DNA of 64,000 nucleotides, taken from NCBI RefSeq assembly GCF_020497125.1, contig NC_059073.1:145027012-145091011 (forward strand), given 5' to 3'. Positions within the stretch are counted from its first letter, which is position 1. Every line of letters begins with the position of its first letter. Shown in pieces: positions 1 through 11,700 of this stretch. The translations under genes were made by a program, and so were the position numbers. The notes under the pieces were generated by a model, which was not told where the DNA came from, made no database searches, and saw nothing but the letters and a program-made list of their open reading frames with translations. Source of the stretch: Mauremys mutica (Eukaryota; Chordata; Testudines; Geoemydidae).

Positions 1-1376
1 CTGCGGGTCACATCCTGGCCCCACTGAAATCAACGACTAAACTCACGTTGACATCACTGGGTCTACGACTTGGTCCTGTGCAACAAGGACTGTGGGCCTC
101 TGGAAGCCGCTTCCTCCCCACTCTACTGGCCTAGCTTCCCCACCCTGGTGAGGAGCGCTGGTTTGCTTTGGTGCTGCTGGTCGAGGCATCTGGAGCCTAT
201 TGCCTGCCCTAGCATTGTCTGTGTGGATGCTCCACTCCCTTGTGGTTTGTTTACCAAAGTACATCATGCACTGAACCAGTTTATGGAAGTATTTGGTCCC
301 TGGCTATGATCTGTGGTACCGTAATAGGGGCCACATTTGCAATACTGAAAAAGCACTGCCAAAATTCTGCCCCTTGGACGTGCACTCAACTCCCATATGT
401 GAGGACAGGCTTGAGGCAATAATCCCTATGACGCCACATGGCACAACAAAGCAGGACAGCTCATCTAGATGCAGCCTCCCCCTCTTCAGGTTTGTAGGAG
501 ACTTAGATGGCAAAGACTCAACTGACTGCATCTCCAGAGGCTTCAGCAGGATGCAGCGCTGCCTGCCAGGAGACCTTGGGGGTTAGTTCAGTGAAGGAGC
601 CATCCTCAGTTGAATACTCCAGCTTTAGGAAGACGTGCCCCAGGATTACTAATGACCACAAGTGGTCAGGACATGGGTTCTGTGTCTTGATGCACTGCCA
701 ACAGCACAGACCTCCACAGGACCCTTGCTGCATGGCGGACCCCACCTGCTGTATCCCTAACACCGCTGTGGGACCCTGAATGCACGTACCCCCTCCTCAG
801 TCCTCAGCATCGCTTCCTGCAGCCCCATGGTGCTCCCTGGAGGTCTCTCATCTAAAACCCAAACCAACCTTGCTTAGCTCGACAAGGTCACGGCACAAGA
901 GAATAGGTGACTGTTAACTAGCACTTATCCGCAGTCAATCTCAAAGCCCCTTACAAAGGAGATCAGTAACGTTCTCCCCAATTTACAGATGAGGAAACTG
1001 AGGCACAGAGCAGCGCTGTGATTTGCCCAAGGTCACCCAGCAGGCCAGTCTCCTGAGTCCAGTGTTCTGCCCACTAGACTGTACTGCTGCCATTTGCCTG
1101 GAGGTGGACAATGGGGACGTCTGGTATTGTGGCTGGGATACTCCTAAAACCCCCGGGCTCCTGCTGCACTACGGTTTCTCCCACTGCCTCGCTCGATGGA
1201 GTTAACCCCTCCGCGGGAATGCAGCTCATAGAGCCTGCCTGGAAATCCGTTGTTTCACCCTCATGATTTTCCGTTGGCCCTGACGCCAACCTGAACCTGG
1301 CCGAGACCAGGGGACGGCGGTGGGCTTTGTTTGGGCTGCCTCCCCATGTCAGTGCATCTCTCTCTTTCTCCGCCAG
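1..1376 (+). other. KCNIP3: KCNIP3 intron (partial)
   Basis: No upstream KCNIP exon could be recognised here; the exons for EF-hands 1-3 must lie before the window. The stretch ends with a pyrimidine-rich tract and the acceptor of the first visible exon. It contains one SINE-like repeat near 925-1085 and otherwise nothing I can assign. Confidence 0.7.
925..1085 (+). repeat. MIR-like / tRNA-derived SINE body
   Basis: The stretch contains the characteristic core 'gaggaaactgaggcacag' followed by 'caaggtcacccagcaggcc', which recurs dozens of times in this window in both orientations. It lies in a KCNIP3 intron. Confidence 0.75.
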
Positions 1377-3651
1377 GAGATGCTGGCGATCATGAAGTCC
1401 ATTTATGACATGATGGGCCGCTACACGTACCCGATCGTCAGGGACGATGCCCCCATAGAGCATGTGGAGAAGTTCTTCCAGGTAAGCCAGCTCGCAGGCG
1501 TCTGGGAGTAGAAACCTTTTGCTAACCAGGGCAGCAGGCTTGGCCCATAGACCCATAGGTTCCAAGTTAGCCAGAGGGCGGATGGGCCTGATTCCTCCAA
1601 AAGCTGGGCGCAGAGGGCCTGATTCTGGTCTTGCTTATCCTGGTGTAACTAGGGTGACCAGATGTTCCGATTTTTCTTATATAGGCTCCTTTTACCCCCC
1701 CACCCCACCCCCGTCCTGATTTTTCACACTTGCTGTCTGGTCACCCTAGGGGTAACTCAGGAGTGGTGTCTCAGAAGTCAATGGAATCACAGGTTCTGAC
1801 TTGTATTTTTCCCGGTGGGGGCTCCAGCCCCACTCTGCATGAGGCTCCGCCCCTTCCCACAAGGCCCTGCCTTTTCTCTGCCCTTTCCCGCCCCCACTCC
1901 ACGCTTTCCCCCGAGGCCCCCCTCGCCAACCAGCTGCTCCCCCCATTCTCTCCTCCCAACAGCTTTCACCCACCGAACAGCTGATCAGTGGAGAGCCCTG
2001 GGCCGGAACCAGTGTGGCTGGTGGGTGCTGAAAACCCCCTATTTTTTTTCCCTGGGTGCTTGAGCCTCGGAGCCCCCACGGAGTCAGCGCCCATGAGTAG
2101 AATTATGCCAGGGTGGAAAGGGTGTGGGTGCGGGATTAGCTTCACCGACACAGGAGCAGATGCAGATTCCCACACGGCTGCGGGCAGGAGGCAGATGGCG
2201 GGGGCCGTGGCTGGCAATCCTGCTGCAGACCCTGGCAGCTGCAGAGGCAGGGGCCCCATTAGGGACTCTTGATATGGATTCACTGAGATTGGGTTACAAG
2301 CCACCGACACACTCTGGTCCCGGGGGGGCCGCTCCATTACAGGCCTTAGGAGGAAGGAGGACTGGTTGGGAGGAGTGTCCCTGATGGGGGCTCAGAACCA
2401 CCGGGCAGAATGCAGGCAGAGAGAGTCCATTCCCAGGCCTGCCAGGATTGCAGGAAGGTGGACTTTTAGGGTACAGGCGGGCGCAGTATGGTTGGGGGGT
2501 GGTGTTCTTGCACCTAGGCACAGATTCGCTGGGACCGCCACCCATGCACCTTCTGAGCGTCACTTTTCCGTTTCAGAAAATGGACAGAAATCGGGACGGC
2601 GTGGTGACAATCGAGGAGTTTTTAGAGACCTGTCAAAAGGTGAGTGGGTCGCTGCTGTGGATTCATCATCGCTCTCCAGATCCTGCAGATCCCTCCTCTT
2701 CTTCCTCCTGACCATATCCCTGGCCCCCTCTATAGGATTCAGAGCCCATCTTACCCATCTTCCTTTCCTAGAATCCATCTTACCGATTTGCCCAGTGCAT
2801 TGTCCAGCCAGGACACTGATTCATCTAACCCTCCAAATTCCAGTCAGACCATTTCTAATCCCTTTTGACTGCAGCTTCCCCCGATCCAGATCCTCTCCTC
2901 TTGTGTAACACGCGCTGTGGGATTACACATGTTGATTCCTGCCGTGGAAGCACTTACTGCAAAAGCGAAGAGGGGATGGAGCTGTCGTAGGGAGACAGGA
3001 GACCAGACCAAGCTCCGTTAAGAGCAGGTTGATTTAACTCATGGAGCATGCCCACATGTGTGTGGTAGCACATGAACAGTGCTAGATGATGCACATTGAC
3101 TCAGCAACGATCCTTAGCTAATTTCATCGGCAGACCTCAAAACACTGTCCAAAGCAGGTCAGTCCTACTATCCCTAATGGGGAAGTCCCGTCCTCTTTCT
3201 GTGCCGATTTTCCCAAGTTCACCCAACAGGCCAGTATTAGAACTCCGGTTCTGGCAGCTGCCAGTCTAATGTACAGACCACACCTCTGTCAGATATATTG
3301 TTATTATTACAGTAGAGATTAAGAGGCCCCAGCCAACCAGTTGCCCATTGGTAGGCACTGAACAGATGTGTGTTAGTCCCTGCCCCAAAGGGTTTACAAC
3401 CCCAAAGAGCGGGGAAGGGAAACTGAGGCACAGAGAGGGCGGTGACTTGCCCAAGGTGTCACAGCAGGTCAGTGGCAGGGCTGAGATTAGCACCCAAATC
3501 TTCTGCCTCCCAAGCTGCTTCTTCATTCACTGAACCACAAATCTCCATTGGTTGTGTTGTTTCTGAACCATTGCCCTGACCTTTCTCTCTCCTCCCCTTC
3601 CAGGACGAGAACATCATGAGCTCCATGCAGCTGTTCGAGAATGTGATCTAG
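1377..3651 (+). CDS. KCNIP3: Kv channel-interacting protein 3 (calsenilin/DREAM), last three coding exons
   Basis: Three coding exons are visible: 1377-1481, 2577-2639 and 3604-3651, all phase 0 with AG acceptors and GT donors, ending in TAG. They encode the C-terminal 71 residues. The first exon begins [15 protein letters not shown], the helix after EF-hand 3. The second carries the EF-hand 4 loop [12 protein letters not shown], with aspartate at positions 1 and 5, glycine at 6 and glutamate at 12, so it should bind calcium. The third ends [15 protein letters not shown]; the M-S-S triplet matches KCNIP3 as I remember it, rather than KCNIP1, 2 or 4. Family members are calcium sensors of the recoverin group that bind the N-terminus of Kv4 potassium channels, and KCNIP3 is also reported as a DRE-binding repressor and presenilin partner. 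The next gene downstream is FAHD2, as in mammals. The 5' part of the gene lies outside the window. Confidence 0.93.
1649..1749. mobile_element. Short MITE with 14-bp perfect terminal inverted repeats
   Basis: CTAGGGTGACCAGA at 1649-1662 is the exact reverse complement of the sequence at 1736-1749. A TA dinucleotide at each end would fit a Tc1/mariner-type target site, but that superfamily call is an inference. The interior is pyrimidine rich. It lies in the KCNIP3 intron between 1481 and 2577. Confidence 0.6.
1750..2576 (+). other. KCNIP3: KCNIP3 intron remainder
   Basis: Non-coding sequence between the first and second visible KCNIP3 exons. It has a pyrimidine-rich block near 1830-1980. Open frames here have no recognisable protein similarity. 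Confidence 0.6.
2640..3603 (+). other. KCNIP3: KCNIP3 last intron with SINE pieces
   Basis: Intron before the terminal coding exon. Two MIR-like pieces lie at about 3110-3295 and 3340-3535; the second has the 'aactgaggcacagagag' core and the 'ttgcccaaggtgtcacagc' tail. The acceptor tract just before 3604 is strongly pyrimidine rich. Confidence 0.65.
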
Positions 3652-4879
3652 AATGCGATCTCGACTCTCCCAGCGCGGCTGCCTCCCGGCCTGCACGCAG
3701 ACGGACGCCTCTGTCTGTCTCTCTTGTTAAGCACACACACATCTTTATGAGAAGAAAAACAAACTCTTTTTATATTTAAAAAAAAAACAAAAAAGAGGAC
3801 GTACTCATGTTTGCTCCTAATACTGACCGGATTCTCACTTGAAGGGCAAGAGGAGACAGAGAGAGATTGGGTTTCATGGGTTTGTCTGACCTAGCAGAGG
3901 GATTGGCTAGCTCTCCCCTAGGATATAGCAAGGGAATGCTACACAGCGTTAAATACCACCTGTGGGAAAGAGACCACCCTCATGGATTAAGCTCAGCACT
4001 TCTCGCATGGTAACGGGATGGAAAGGACGTTTGCATGTGGGAGGTGGAGTTCTTCTCACTAGCATCAAGTGAAAACCTGGCAATGGGGCAGTTACTGGGT
4101 TCCATCAGGAAAAGGAGGGAGAGGCAGTTACTGAAGAAAAAATGGGTCTCAGCTGGCACAATTTGGCATAACTCCATGGACTTCATACCCCCATTGCGAA
4201 ATCTGACTTCAACTGAACTCCATCAATTTTCACCAGCTGAGGACCTGCTCCCACTTTTCCATGTGCAGGAAGCTCCTGGACCAAGATCCTGGAGCCTGAA
4301 TGTGTCTCAGCTGAGAGAGGATGGTTTGTGGACATCTGAATAGAAGACATTACTGGCTGTTGAGAATCATCTCCAGAACGTCAGTTCTAAAAGCACAAGA
4401 GCATCCATTCAAAGGCAGGTTCCACATTGTGTGCGAATGTTAGAGAGCGTACAGGGCCTTCTAGCGTCCCCAGAGAAGGGAAGCAAAGGAAGAAGCTAGC
4501 GCACCTTCTCCCCAATTGCATTGAGAATGAATGTCCCTCCACCTGCAATGGTAGGGGAGAATGAGGTATCTTCACTCAGGAGACTGGAACTGGGGCGATC
4601 TGCAACAAAGAAACAGGATTTGAATTTCCTGAAGCAGAAGTACAAGCACAAATACCCTGGCCCTTCCAAACTGGAGGAGGAGACGGGCCCTTGCTGCTAC
4701 GTTCTGGAGCTGAAATTTTCCATTGTTTTCCACCAGTCCATCATTTCCATCAGATCTGGCTCAAATATCTGTTGACTGCAATTGAGGGTTACACTGGAAA
4801 ACTGTTATTCTGTGGGATAGGCAGTGTTGTTTAACTGCGTTGGTTCCAGGGTGTGTGAGAGACAAAGTGGGTGAGGTAC

Positions 4880-5040
4880 AACCTATTATAAGTCCAACTT
4901 CTGTTGGTGGCGAGGGCAAGCTTTTGAGGTACATGGAGATGGAGGAAGAGCTCTGTGTAGCTCAAACTTGTCCTCTCAACCAACAGACGTTGGTCCAGTA
5001 AAGGATATTACCTCACCCATCTTGTCTCTTCTGTGACACT
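4880..5040. repeat. Interspersed repeat fragment with internal inverted repeat
   Basis: The piece contains 'ccaacttctgttggt' near its start and 'accaacagacgttgg' near its end, which pair with one mismatch in 15 bases. The flanking text resembles a repeat common in turtle genomes, judged from memory. It lies inside the presumed KCNIP3 3' UTR. Confidence 0.45.
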
Positions 5041-6246
5041 GAAAGCTGACGGGCGGTGACTTACGAATATGCCCAAAGCTCCAGGCTGCAGTTGAAAGTC
5101 ATAAGTCAAATAGGGCGTGAAATATCACCTATCCCTGGGGGACATTTACAAGGTTTGGTTTGAGGGACTGGGTTTTTTTTGTTTGTTTTTTTTTAACAAG
5201 TGACTATTTTTAGGCATTACACATGCTGTTTCCAGGACTGAGATGAGATCTGACACTGGGCGAACAAGTCTTGAAAGAGGCCAGAGAGTTGGAAAAGCCA
5301 GCTGGAAATCAGCGCATGTAGGGCTAGTCAAGTCACCGGTCTTTGGGTTTGGTAGGGAAAAGAGGAGGTGGGTTGGTAGCTCTGCAACCAAGAGGGTATC
5401 ATCCTCAAGATCCAAGTCAGGGATAAGTCAGTACAGTCTCTAATGAGGAACTTTCTAAGTAGCTGGATGCTCCATCTCACTGGGATTTCCTGTTGGCCGT
5501 GTCAGAGTCACAGAGCCGTGGGGCTATCTGTTTCCAATGCACTAGAAATCCCCTAGATGAGGTGCCCTAGAGAGACTCCCCTTTCAGTTCCTTTAGTAAC
5601 CTTGGATGGGTCTGGTTATTGAATGACCCTGCCTCGCTGGGGATGGAACAGTCTCTGGTTAGAAGAGCACCAGGCCTGAGAAATAGTCCCTGGGTCTGCA
5701 GTGGGGAAGAGTCCACCAAACACGTTGGGGAAGAGAAGGTGTCCTGGTGGAAGTTGTCACTGATGCTTAAGCTAGTGCAGGCTCTGCCTCTTTCTCCCAG
5801 GCCTTCCCCTTGGATACAACCAGACCCACCTTTCTCCCTCACTACCCCCAAGTGCTCCAGCCCCACTTCCCAGATCTGAACTAGCAGAAGGATCCAGACT
5901 TCTAACCACCCAGACTCAGTCCTCATCTTCCTCTCAACCTCTCTCAGTGCCCAAAAACCATCTATCTCTTTCTGCCCAAGGCCCAGATCAGTCTGTTTCT
6001 GTCTCCCACTGCCAAAAAGGCTCTGAATTCCGTCCATCTCTCCCTCTTCTCTACCCTAAGCCCTCTCCCGGAGGCTGAGAGTTTGCACTCGATACTTCCT
6101 GACATATGTACAGTATAAGGAATGGCCGCATGTCTCACTAGCAGTAGCCTTTGCTCCAGTGTCCCCAATCTCACAGCACAACCTGGGGAGACAGTCGTTG
6201 GTTCCTGTTCTCTGTAACTACTTGATATTCAGTCACTGTATATTTT

Positions 6247-6257
6247 AATAAAATAAA
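6247..6257 (+). terminator. KCNIP3: Polyadenylation signal, probable KCNIP3 3' end
   Basis: Two overlapping AATAAA hexamers (6247-6252 and 6252-6257) follow an AT-rich stretch and are followed by an A tract. This is the best 3' end signal between the KCNIP3 stop and the FAHD2 promoter. Confidence 0.55.
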
Positions 6258-6275
6258 CTTAAAAAAAAAAGAGGC

Positions 6276-7040
6276 TCCCATCCATTTTGCTTCCTTCTCT
6301 AGCATTAGATCCCAGCTGCTTCTGTATCCAAAGCCTTCCCGTGCCATGAAACACAGCTGATAGCATGAACACGGTTCTATTTTTGCTTTCTATCCTGGGC
6401 CTCTCTTTGCATAGCCAGCTGGCTACACAGCTCAAATGCCAGTGCAGCACTTGGGATGGGCCATGTTATGGAGGGTGAGTAATGGAGACCCTGGAGCTTG
6501 GAGGTACGGAACAACTCTGCTGCGCATCATGCCCTGAGCGGGTGATGCCCGTGGTTTAGCCGTTGCAGGGCTGGGCTTCATGCCTTTGGATAAGCTCAGC
6601 CATTTTCCTATGGGACGCTGTGCTAGAAAGGGTCACCCTTGATGAGAGAGTCCTGACCCATGGTGCCTCCCCGCTTTGCTAGGAACATGCCTGCAGCACC
6701 CTGCGCCATGCTCCTAGTTTATTAATTTAGTATTATAATTATGGTTCCTAGGAGCCCCAGTCATGGACACATGCTAGGTGCTAAACGAACAAGCCTTCCA
6801 CTGCTGCTGGTTTCGTAACCTTCCATTGTGCTGGAAGGGGAGGGGGGGTTGACAGAAGGCAGAGAGGCCTTGGGCGGAGCGGGGAGGGTAGGCAGGTCTG
6901 GGGGCTGAAATGAGGCAGAAGAGAGGTAGGGAGCAAGGACTATTGGGGGCAGGAGGAGGAGGTTTTTCTGGAGCATGGTTGGGGAGGGGGGAGAGATGGA
7001 GATTCCGCTCTCTCTAGCCCTGCTGCTGCTGACCCCCATG
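6276..7040. other. KCNIP3-FAHD2 intergenic sequence
   Basis: No gene or RNA was recognised. A purine-rich G/A stretch lies at about 6830-6990. The hAT-type element begins at its right end. Confidence 0.5.
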
Positions 7041-7407
7041 CAGGGACGGCTTTAGGTCTATTCCATCAATTCCCCCAAATCGGGCCCCCGGGCCCAGTGA
7101 GAATCCCTTCCCTGGCTAGAGGCGCCTTTTTAATTTTTACCTACGTGGTGGCGCTTTGGGTCTTCAGCGGCATTTCAGCGGCGGGTCCTTCGCTTGCTCT
7201 GGGTCTTTGGTGACACTTCAGCGGCAGGTCCTTCAGTGCCGCCAAAGACTTGGAGCGAGTGAAAGACCCGCCACCGAAGTGCCGCTGAAGACTCAGAGCA
7301 CCGCCTGGCGAGTACAAGCCCCACGTGGTTTTTTTTTTTAGTCATCCCTGCTGGGGCCCTGTTGAAACTGTTCGAATTGGGCCCCGCACTTCCTAAAGCT
7401 GGTCCTG
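7041..7407. mobile_element. Non-autonomous hAT-type element with perfect 8-bp target duplication
   Basis: The ends CAGGGACGGCTTTAG and CTAAAGCTGGTCCTG are inverted repeats with 12 of 15 positions matching. CCCCCATG flanks both sides (7033-7040 and 7408-7415), an exact 8-bp duplication as expected for hAT transposition. The 367-bp interior has repeated 'cttcagcgg'-type motifs and no transposase frame. It lies between KCNIP3 and FAHD2. Confidence 0.85.
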
Positions 7408-7615
7408 CCCCCATGAGCAGGGTCAGGGCACATCAGGACAAAGGGGTGCAGCACATTGGAGCCCCATTTGCTGCTGCCCGTTGGCACCATTTGGGAGCTG
7501 TGCTGCATTGCAGATGAGGGCGCCCATGGGGTCTGCTGGGGCTGGGGAGCCACACGGCAACCCTTCTGCAAGGTAACTGGTGCCCTAGTTATGATGGCTC
7601 ATCCTGCAGCCTGCC

Positions 7616-7773
7616 CCACGCTTTGCCCCTGATGTTAGGGCGCCTAGCCTGGCTCTCGCCACACTTTGCCCCTAGTCTCATGGCGCCCAACCTGGCTCTC
7701 CCCACACTCTGCCCCTAGTGTCATGGCGCCCGGCCTGGCTTGTCCCACGCTTTGCCTTTGGTGTCATGGTGAC
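7616..7773. repeat. 43-bp tandem repeat upstream of FAHD2
   Basis: The phrase 'ccacrctttgcccctagtg..atggcgcc' recurs at 7616, 7659, 7702 and 7745, spaced exactly 43 bp apart, giving about 3.7 diverged copies. The array ends about 100 bp before the CCAAT-box cluster of the FAHD2 promoter. Confidence 0.8.
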
Positions 7774-7804
7774 AGCCAGTCACGCTCTCTAAGGGAATAG
7801 AGGA

Positions 7805-8065
7805 GTGGGCGGGGCTTATTCTATAGCTGTTTATTGGTGGTAGCGCGTGAAGTCCCGCCCTGGACGCTCTCTGATTGGTTGATGGGTGCTCCGCCGCACT
7901 CATTGCGAGTGGAGGAGAGGTAGTTTTTTATTGGTTCCCCTACAGGCTAAGGCTGTTATGACGTCACAGCCCGGTGACGGGGAGTGGCTCGGCTTTGTGA
8001 CGGCGTCAGTGAGCGACCACAAGAGGTGCCGCCAGGGCAGCAGCCACCCCAGAGGCGCTGGGCAG
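7805..8065 (+). promoter_or_regulatory. FAHD2: FAHD2 CpG-rich promoter and non-coding exon 1
   Basis: The stretch has a GC box (gggcggggc, 7807-7815), three ATTGG inverted CCAAT boxes (7833, 7874 and 7930) and a perfect CRE palindrome TGACGTCA at 7959-7966. A donor follows at 8065/8066 (GGCAG|gtaacg). This is the expected layout of a TATA-less housekeeping promoter with a short 5' UTR exon. The transcription start is inferred to lie near 7970-8000. Confidence 0.65.
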
Positions 8066-8703
8066 GTAACGGGGGAGGAGCCCGGCGGGCAGGCTCGGAG
8101 GTGGGGGCGGGGCGGCCTGGCGCGTCCCCTCCCCCTCCCGGGCTCGTCGAGTGCCCGTTAACCGCACCAGGCCCGCCCCCAGACTGACCCCCCCACCTCC
8201 CCCGCCCCCCCTTCTGGCCTCCCCGAATGACCCCCCCACCTCCCTTGTCTCCCCCCCTCCAGCCTCACAGAGGGGCCCCTCACCCCCATGACACCATTGG
8301 GGTCACAGCCCGGGCCTCTGGCCCCGTGGGAATCCAAACGCAGCTGTGCGTGACCCTGGGGAACAACTGGGTGTCCCAGGGTTTGAGCCCTGTGTGTGAC
8401 CAATTACCCCCCCTTCCCCCCACCCCCCACCATGTGGTAGAGGGAGAGCCCAGGTTCTGGTTACTTTCCATTGGGGTAGTTAATAGGCAGCCCGTGAGCC
8501 AAATCCTGTCTGCCAGACACTTTTGGATGGACCCCATCCTCTTTTTATTTATTTATCTATCATCATTAGTTTATTTTCTCTGTTTACAATACTTTGACCA
8601 AGAATTTGGACCTTGACAAAAAAAATAAGACACCCCTGCTGGGCAGAGACCCAACTGGAGTGCACGGATGACTTGTCCACGCTCGTTTATCTCTCTCCCG
8701 CAG
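8066..8703 (+). other. FAHD2: FAHD2 intron 1
   Basis: Non-coding intron between the 5' UTR exon and the first coding exon. The left part (8100-8250) is C-rich CpG-island shore. The right part has an AT-rich block near 8540-8625 and ends with the tract before the acceptor at 8703. Confidence 0.55.
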
Positions 8704-8709
8704 GATCTG

Positions 8710-11700
8710 ATGCCGGTGTTTGTCCTAAGAGCCCTTCCAGTGAGTCTGAGACTGAGCTGGAGGCTGCCCGGCTGCACGAGCTGGGGCGGAACAGAGTCCA
8801 GGGGCGTTTCCCATCTAGCTGGGGCTATGAGGCTGGTCCAGTTTCAAACCGGCTCAGATGGGCCCAGGATCGGGCTGGAGGAGAAAGATGGAGGCAACGT
8901 GATTGATTTAAATGCTTTCGACCCCTCCCTGCCCAGGAGGATGAGAGAGTTCCTGGAGATAGGGGATGCAGCACTGGCCGTAGCAAGAAGGTAAGTGGGG
9001 ATCTCCAGCGAACCTGCAGGGGGTGCTAGAAACCATTTCTGTCCTGAAAGGCCAAGCAGACCCTCAAGCTAACAAGCTCCCCATCCAGGAGCTGTTCCCT
9101 TCCTGTGCATTGGTGCTTGGGTTCCCTGCTGCTTGGCACCCTTGTGGGCTCCCCCACCTGCTGCAGGGCTGTTGAATGCAGAGAGTCAAAGCCAGCAGCT
9201 GTGCCAACGGGGTCTTTAACAAAAAAACAAAGGAGGTAGTGGTGCCATGCACGAGAGGTGAATTAACCCAGCTTGAGGGCTGGGGCTCGCTGTCTGTGCA
9301 GCGTTAAGAGTTGAGCCTGGATCCTCAAAGGTATTTAGGCACCTACCTCCCAATGATTTCAGTGAAAGTGAAGTACCTAAATACCTTTGAAAGCCTGGGC
9401 TTCAATGACTAGAAAGCAGGGAATGGAGAAGTTAAGATTCTCTCAGTAATGCTGCCTCCTCTGCCTGGCATCTCTGCAGGCCCTGGCCCCCCAGCGTGCC
9501 CTGGAACAGCTGATCGTGGCGGGCAGGAGGTGCTGGGGGGATGCACTGATAAGGGGGCTGCAGGTGCATCCACAAAATTGGCACCTATGGCCCTGGGTTC
9601 TAGTCCCAGCTGTGCCATGGACTCAGTGCATGGCCTTTCCCTGCCTCATGCCTCAGTTTCCCTGGCTGTAAAACAAGGGGATAACGAACCTCCTCCTCTT
9701 AAAGCGCTTTTAGAGGTAGGGATGAGATGCTCTTTGATGGGCACTAGGGGGCGCAGTTGTTTTGGGGTTTGGAAGCTGGTTAGGAAAGGTGTGGAAGTGT
9801 ACAGCTGGGATTGTCCTAGTCAGTCCTGGACCCACGCTCTGACTGGTCATTCTCAGTGCAGGATTCTCAAGGCCGTGTCTATGCAAGAGGTGGGTGTGAG
9901 CCCCATTTTACAGGAGGGAAACTGAGGCACAGGGCGGCAAGGGATTGCTTACAGCTACGTAGGAAATCCATGCCAGAACTGGGAGTAGAACCCAGGGGAT
10001 CCACTTCTCCCAGTCCCTTGCTTTGAGCACTACACCACCGTCCTTGGCTTCCCCAGTGAAGAGCCTCCCCCATTCTCTCAGCATCCCTTTCAGCTGCCCC
10101 TTCCCTCCTCTGTCTCTAGGGCTCAGGAGTCTGGCCAGCACATCCTGCCACGCGCTCAGGTGACCCTCCTGGCCCCCATACCTAACCCGGGGAAGGTGAT
10201 CTGTGTGGGGATGAACTACGCCGACCACTGCCGGGAGCAGAACATGAAAATCCCCGAGGAGCCCATCATCTTCAGCAAGTTTCCCAGCTCCGTCACCGGC
10301 CCCTACGACGAGATCATCCACCCAGCCGAGAGCCAAGTAAATAGCCCTCGCTCCTCCTGCCATGCCCGCGGGGACCTTTCAGCCAAGACCTGTCTGCACG
10401 CCAGCCCCCGAGGATGGTGTCTGTTAACGGCTCCAGCTAAGGAACTGGGGGAGCAAAAGCCAAGCATGCCCACTCCGGCCATGGCGAATGCTGCTGGCAG
10501 TAGAGTGTGGGCCCAGAGCTGGTTGCCAGCTGCCTCGAGATCTATTTGTGCAAGTGCCTTCTGCTGGCTGTGTCGAGTAACAAGCCACCTAGATGCCAAC
10601 AGTCCTGAATGTTACAGCCAAATAGCTTGCCTAGGGGAGCTACCATGTCACTGGGCCGTAAGGGGGGGGGGTGTCTCTGCACTGAGATGGTACTGCCCAC
10701 CTGCCATATCATGAGTGGCGTTTCGCAGGTGTGGGAACAGTGATCTCGGACATCTCTAATTGCCTTTCCCCGTGGGACTCTGGCCCTGATTGCCCCTGTG
10801 CCCTGCTGGACTGGGGCAGAGACTCAGACTTGCCTGTTTCCTTCTCTAGGAAGTTGACTGGGAGGTGGAGCTGGCCTTTGTCATCGGGAAGAAAGGGACG
10901 CACATCAAGGTACTAAGGGAGCTGGGCACGGACTGTGGAGCCACTTCAGGTCTTGGTACTTCAAACCCAGCCCTGGCTGAACGGGGCAATCTGTTCGGTG
11001 ACTTCAGTCCAGGGCACCTGGCAAAAGCCACCCCCCCCCCCCCCCCCCCGTCCGGCTGGTGACTGAACTGAGCGTGCTCCCTTTTCACCAGTAGAGGGCG
11101 TCCCTCTCGGTCAGGGGTGGTGTGTGTGTTAATTCTGCACCGTCGTGCCCAGAGGAGTCGGGCAGCCCCACGTTTGTGGTCTCTCCAGCAGTGGCTCCTG
11201 CGTGCGGCTGTGCGGCGACTCCCCTCCCATTTCCCTCCCTGCCCAGGAGTCAGCGGCGATGGATCACATCGTGGGATTCATGGTTGCCCATGACGTCACC
11301 GCCAGGGACTGGCAGATGAAGAGGAACGGGAAGCAGTGGATCCTGGGGAAATCCTTTGACACCTTCTGCCCCTTGGGCCCTGCCATTGTCACCAAGGACT
11401 GTGTGCCAGGTACACGTCCGGCCCTTCGGTCTCTCCCGCCTGCCGGGCTGTGGTTGACACAGGGAGGGCTGGGTTGCCCGCACAGATGTCCTCATGCTGC
11501 AGAGGCTCCTGGGGTGATGCATGAACTGCCTTCATCTCTGATTCCTCCCACCTGCTCCATCGCTGCAGTCATACTGCCCTGGGCACACAAGGGAGCTCAC
11601 GGGCCACCTGTGGTCGGGTCGGCTCAGTATTTGCATAGGAGCCCTCTAAATCCTGGGGTGCTGCCGGGATTGGGGCGGGTGGCTCAGTACGTGAACCAGT

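Larger units (their letters stand above)
3652..6275 (+). other. KCNIP3: Probable KCNIP3 3' untranslated region
   Basis: Sequence after the TAG stop carries no further coding signal and runs to two overlapping AATAAA hexamers at 6247-6257. An A-rich tract sits at about 3777-3794. A length near 2.6 kb is plausible for this gene. It contains an interspersed repeat piece at about 4880-5040. The extent is inferred; an earlier cleavage site cannot be excluded. Confidence 0.55.

Noticed and set aside
1..1376. Upstream KCNIP3 exons (EF-hands 2-3)
   Set aside because: No frame here encodes the expected EF-hand loops; they must lie before the window.
7616..7773. Regularly spaced repeats as a CRISPR array
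   Set aside because: The units are contiguous diverged minisatellite copies without unique spacers, in a vertebrate genome.
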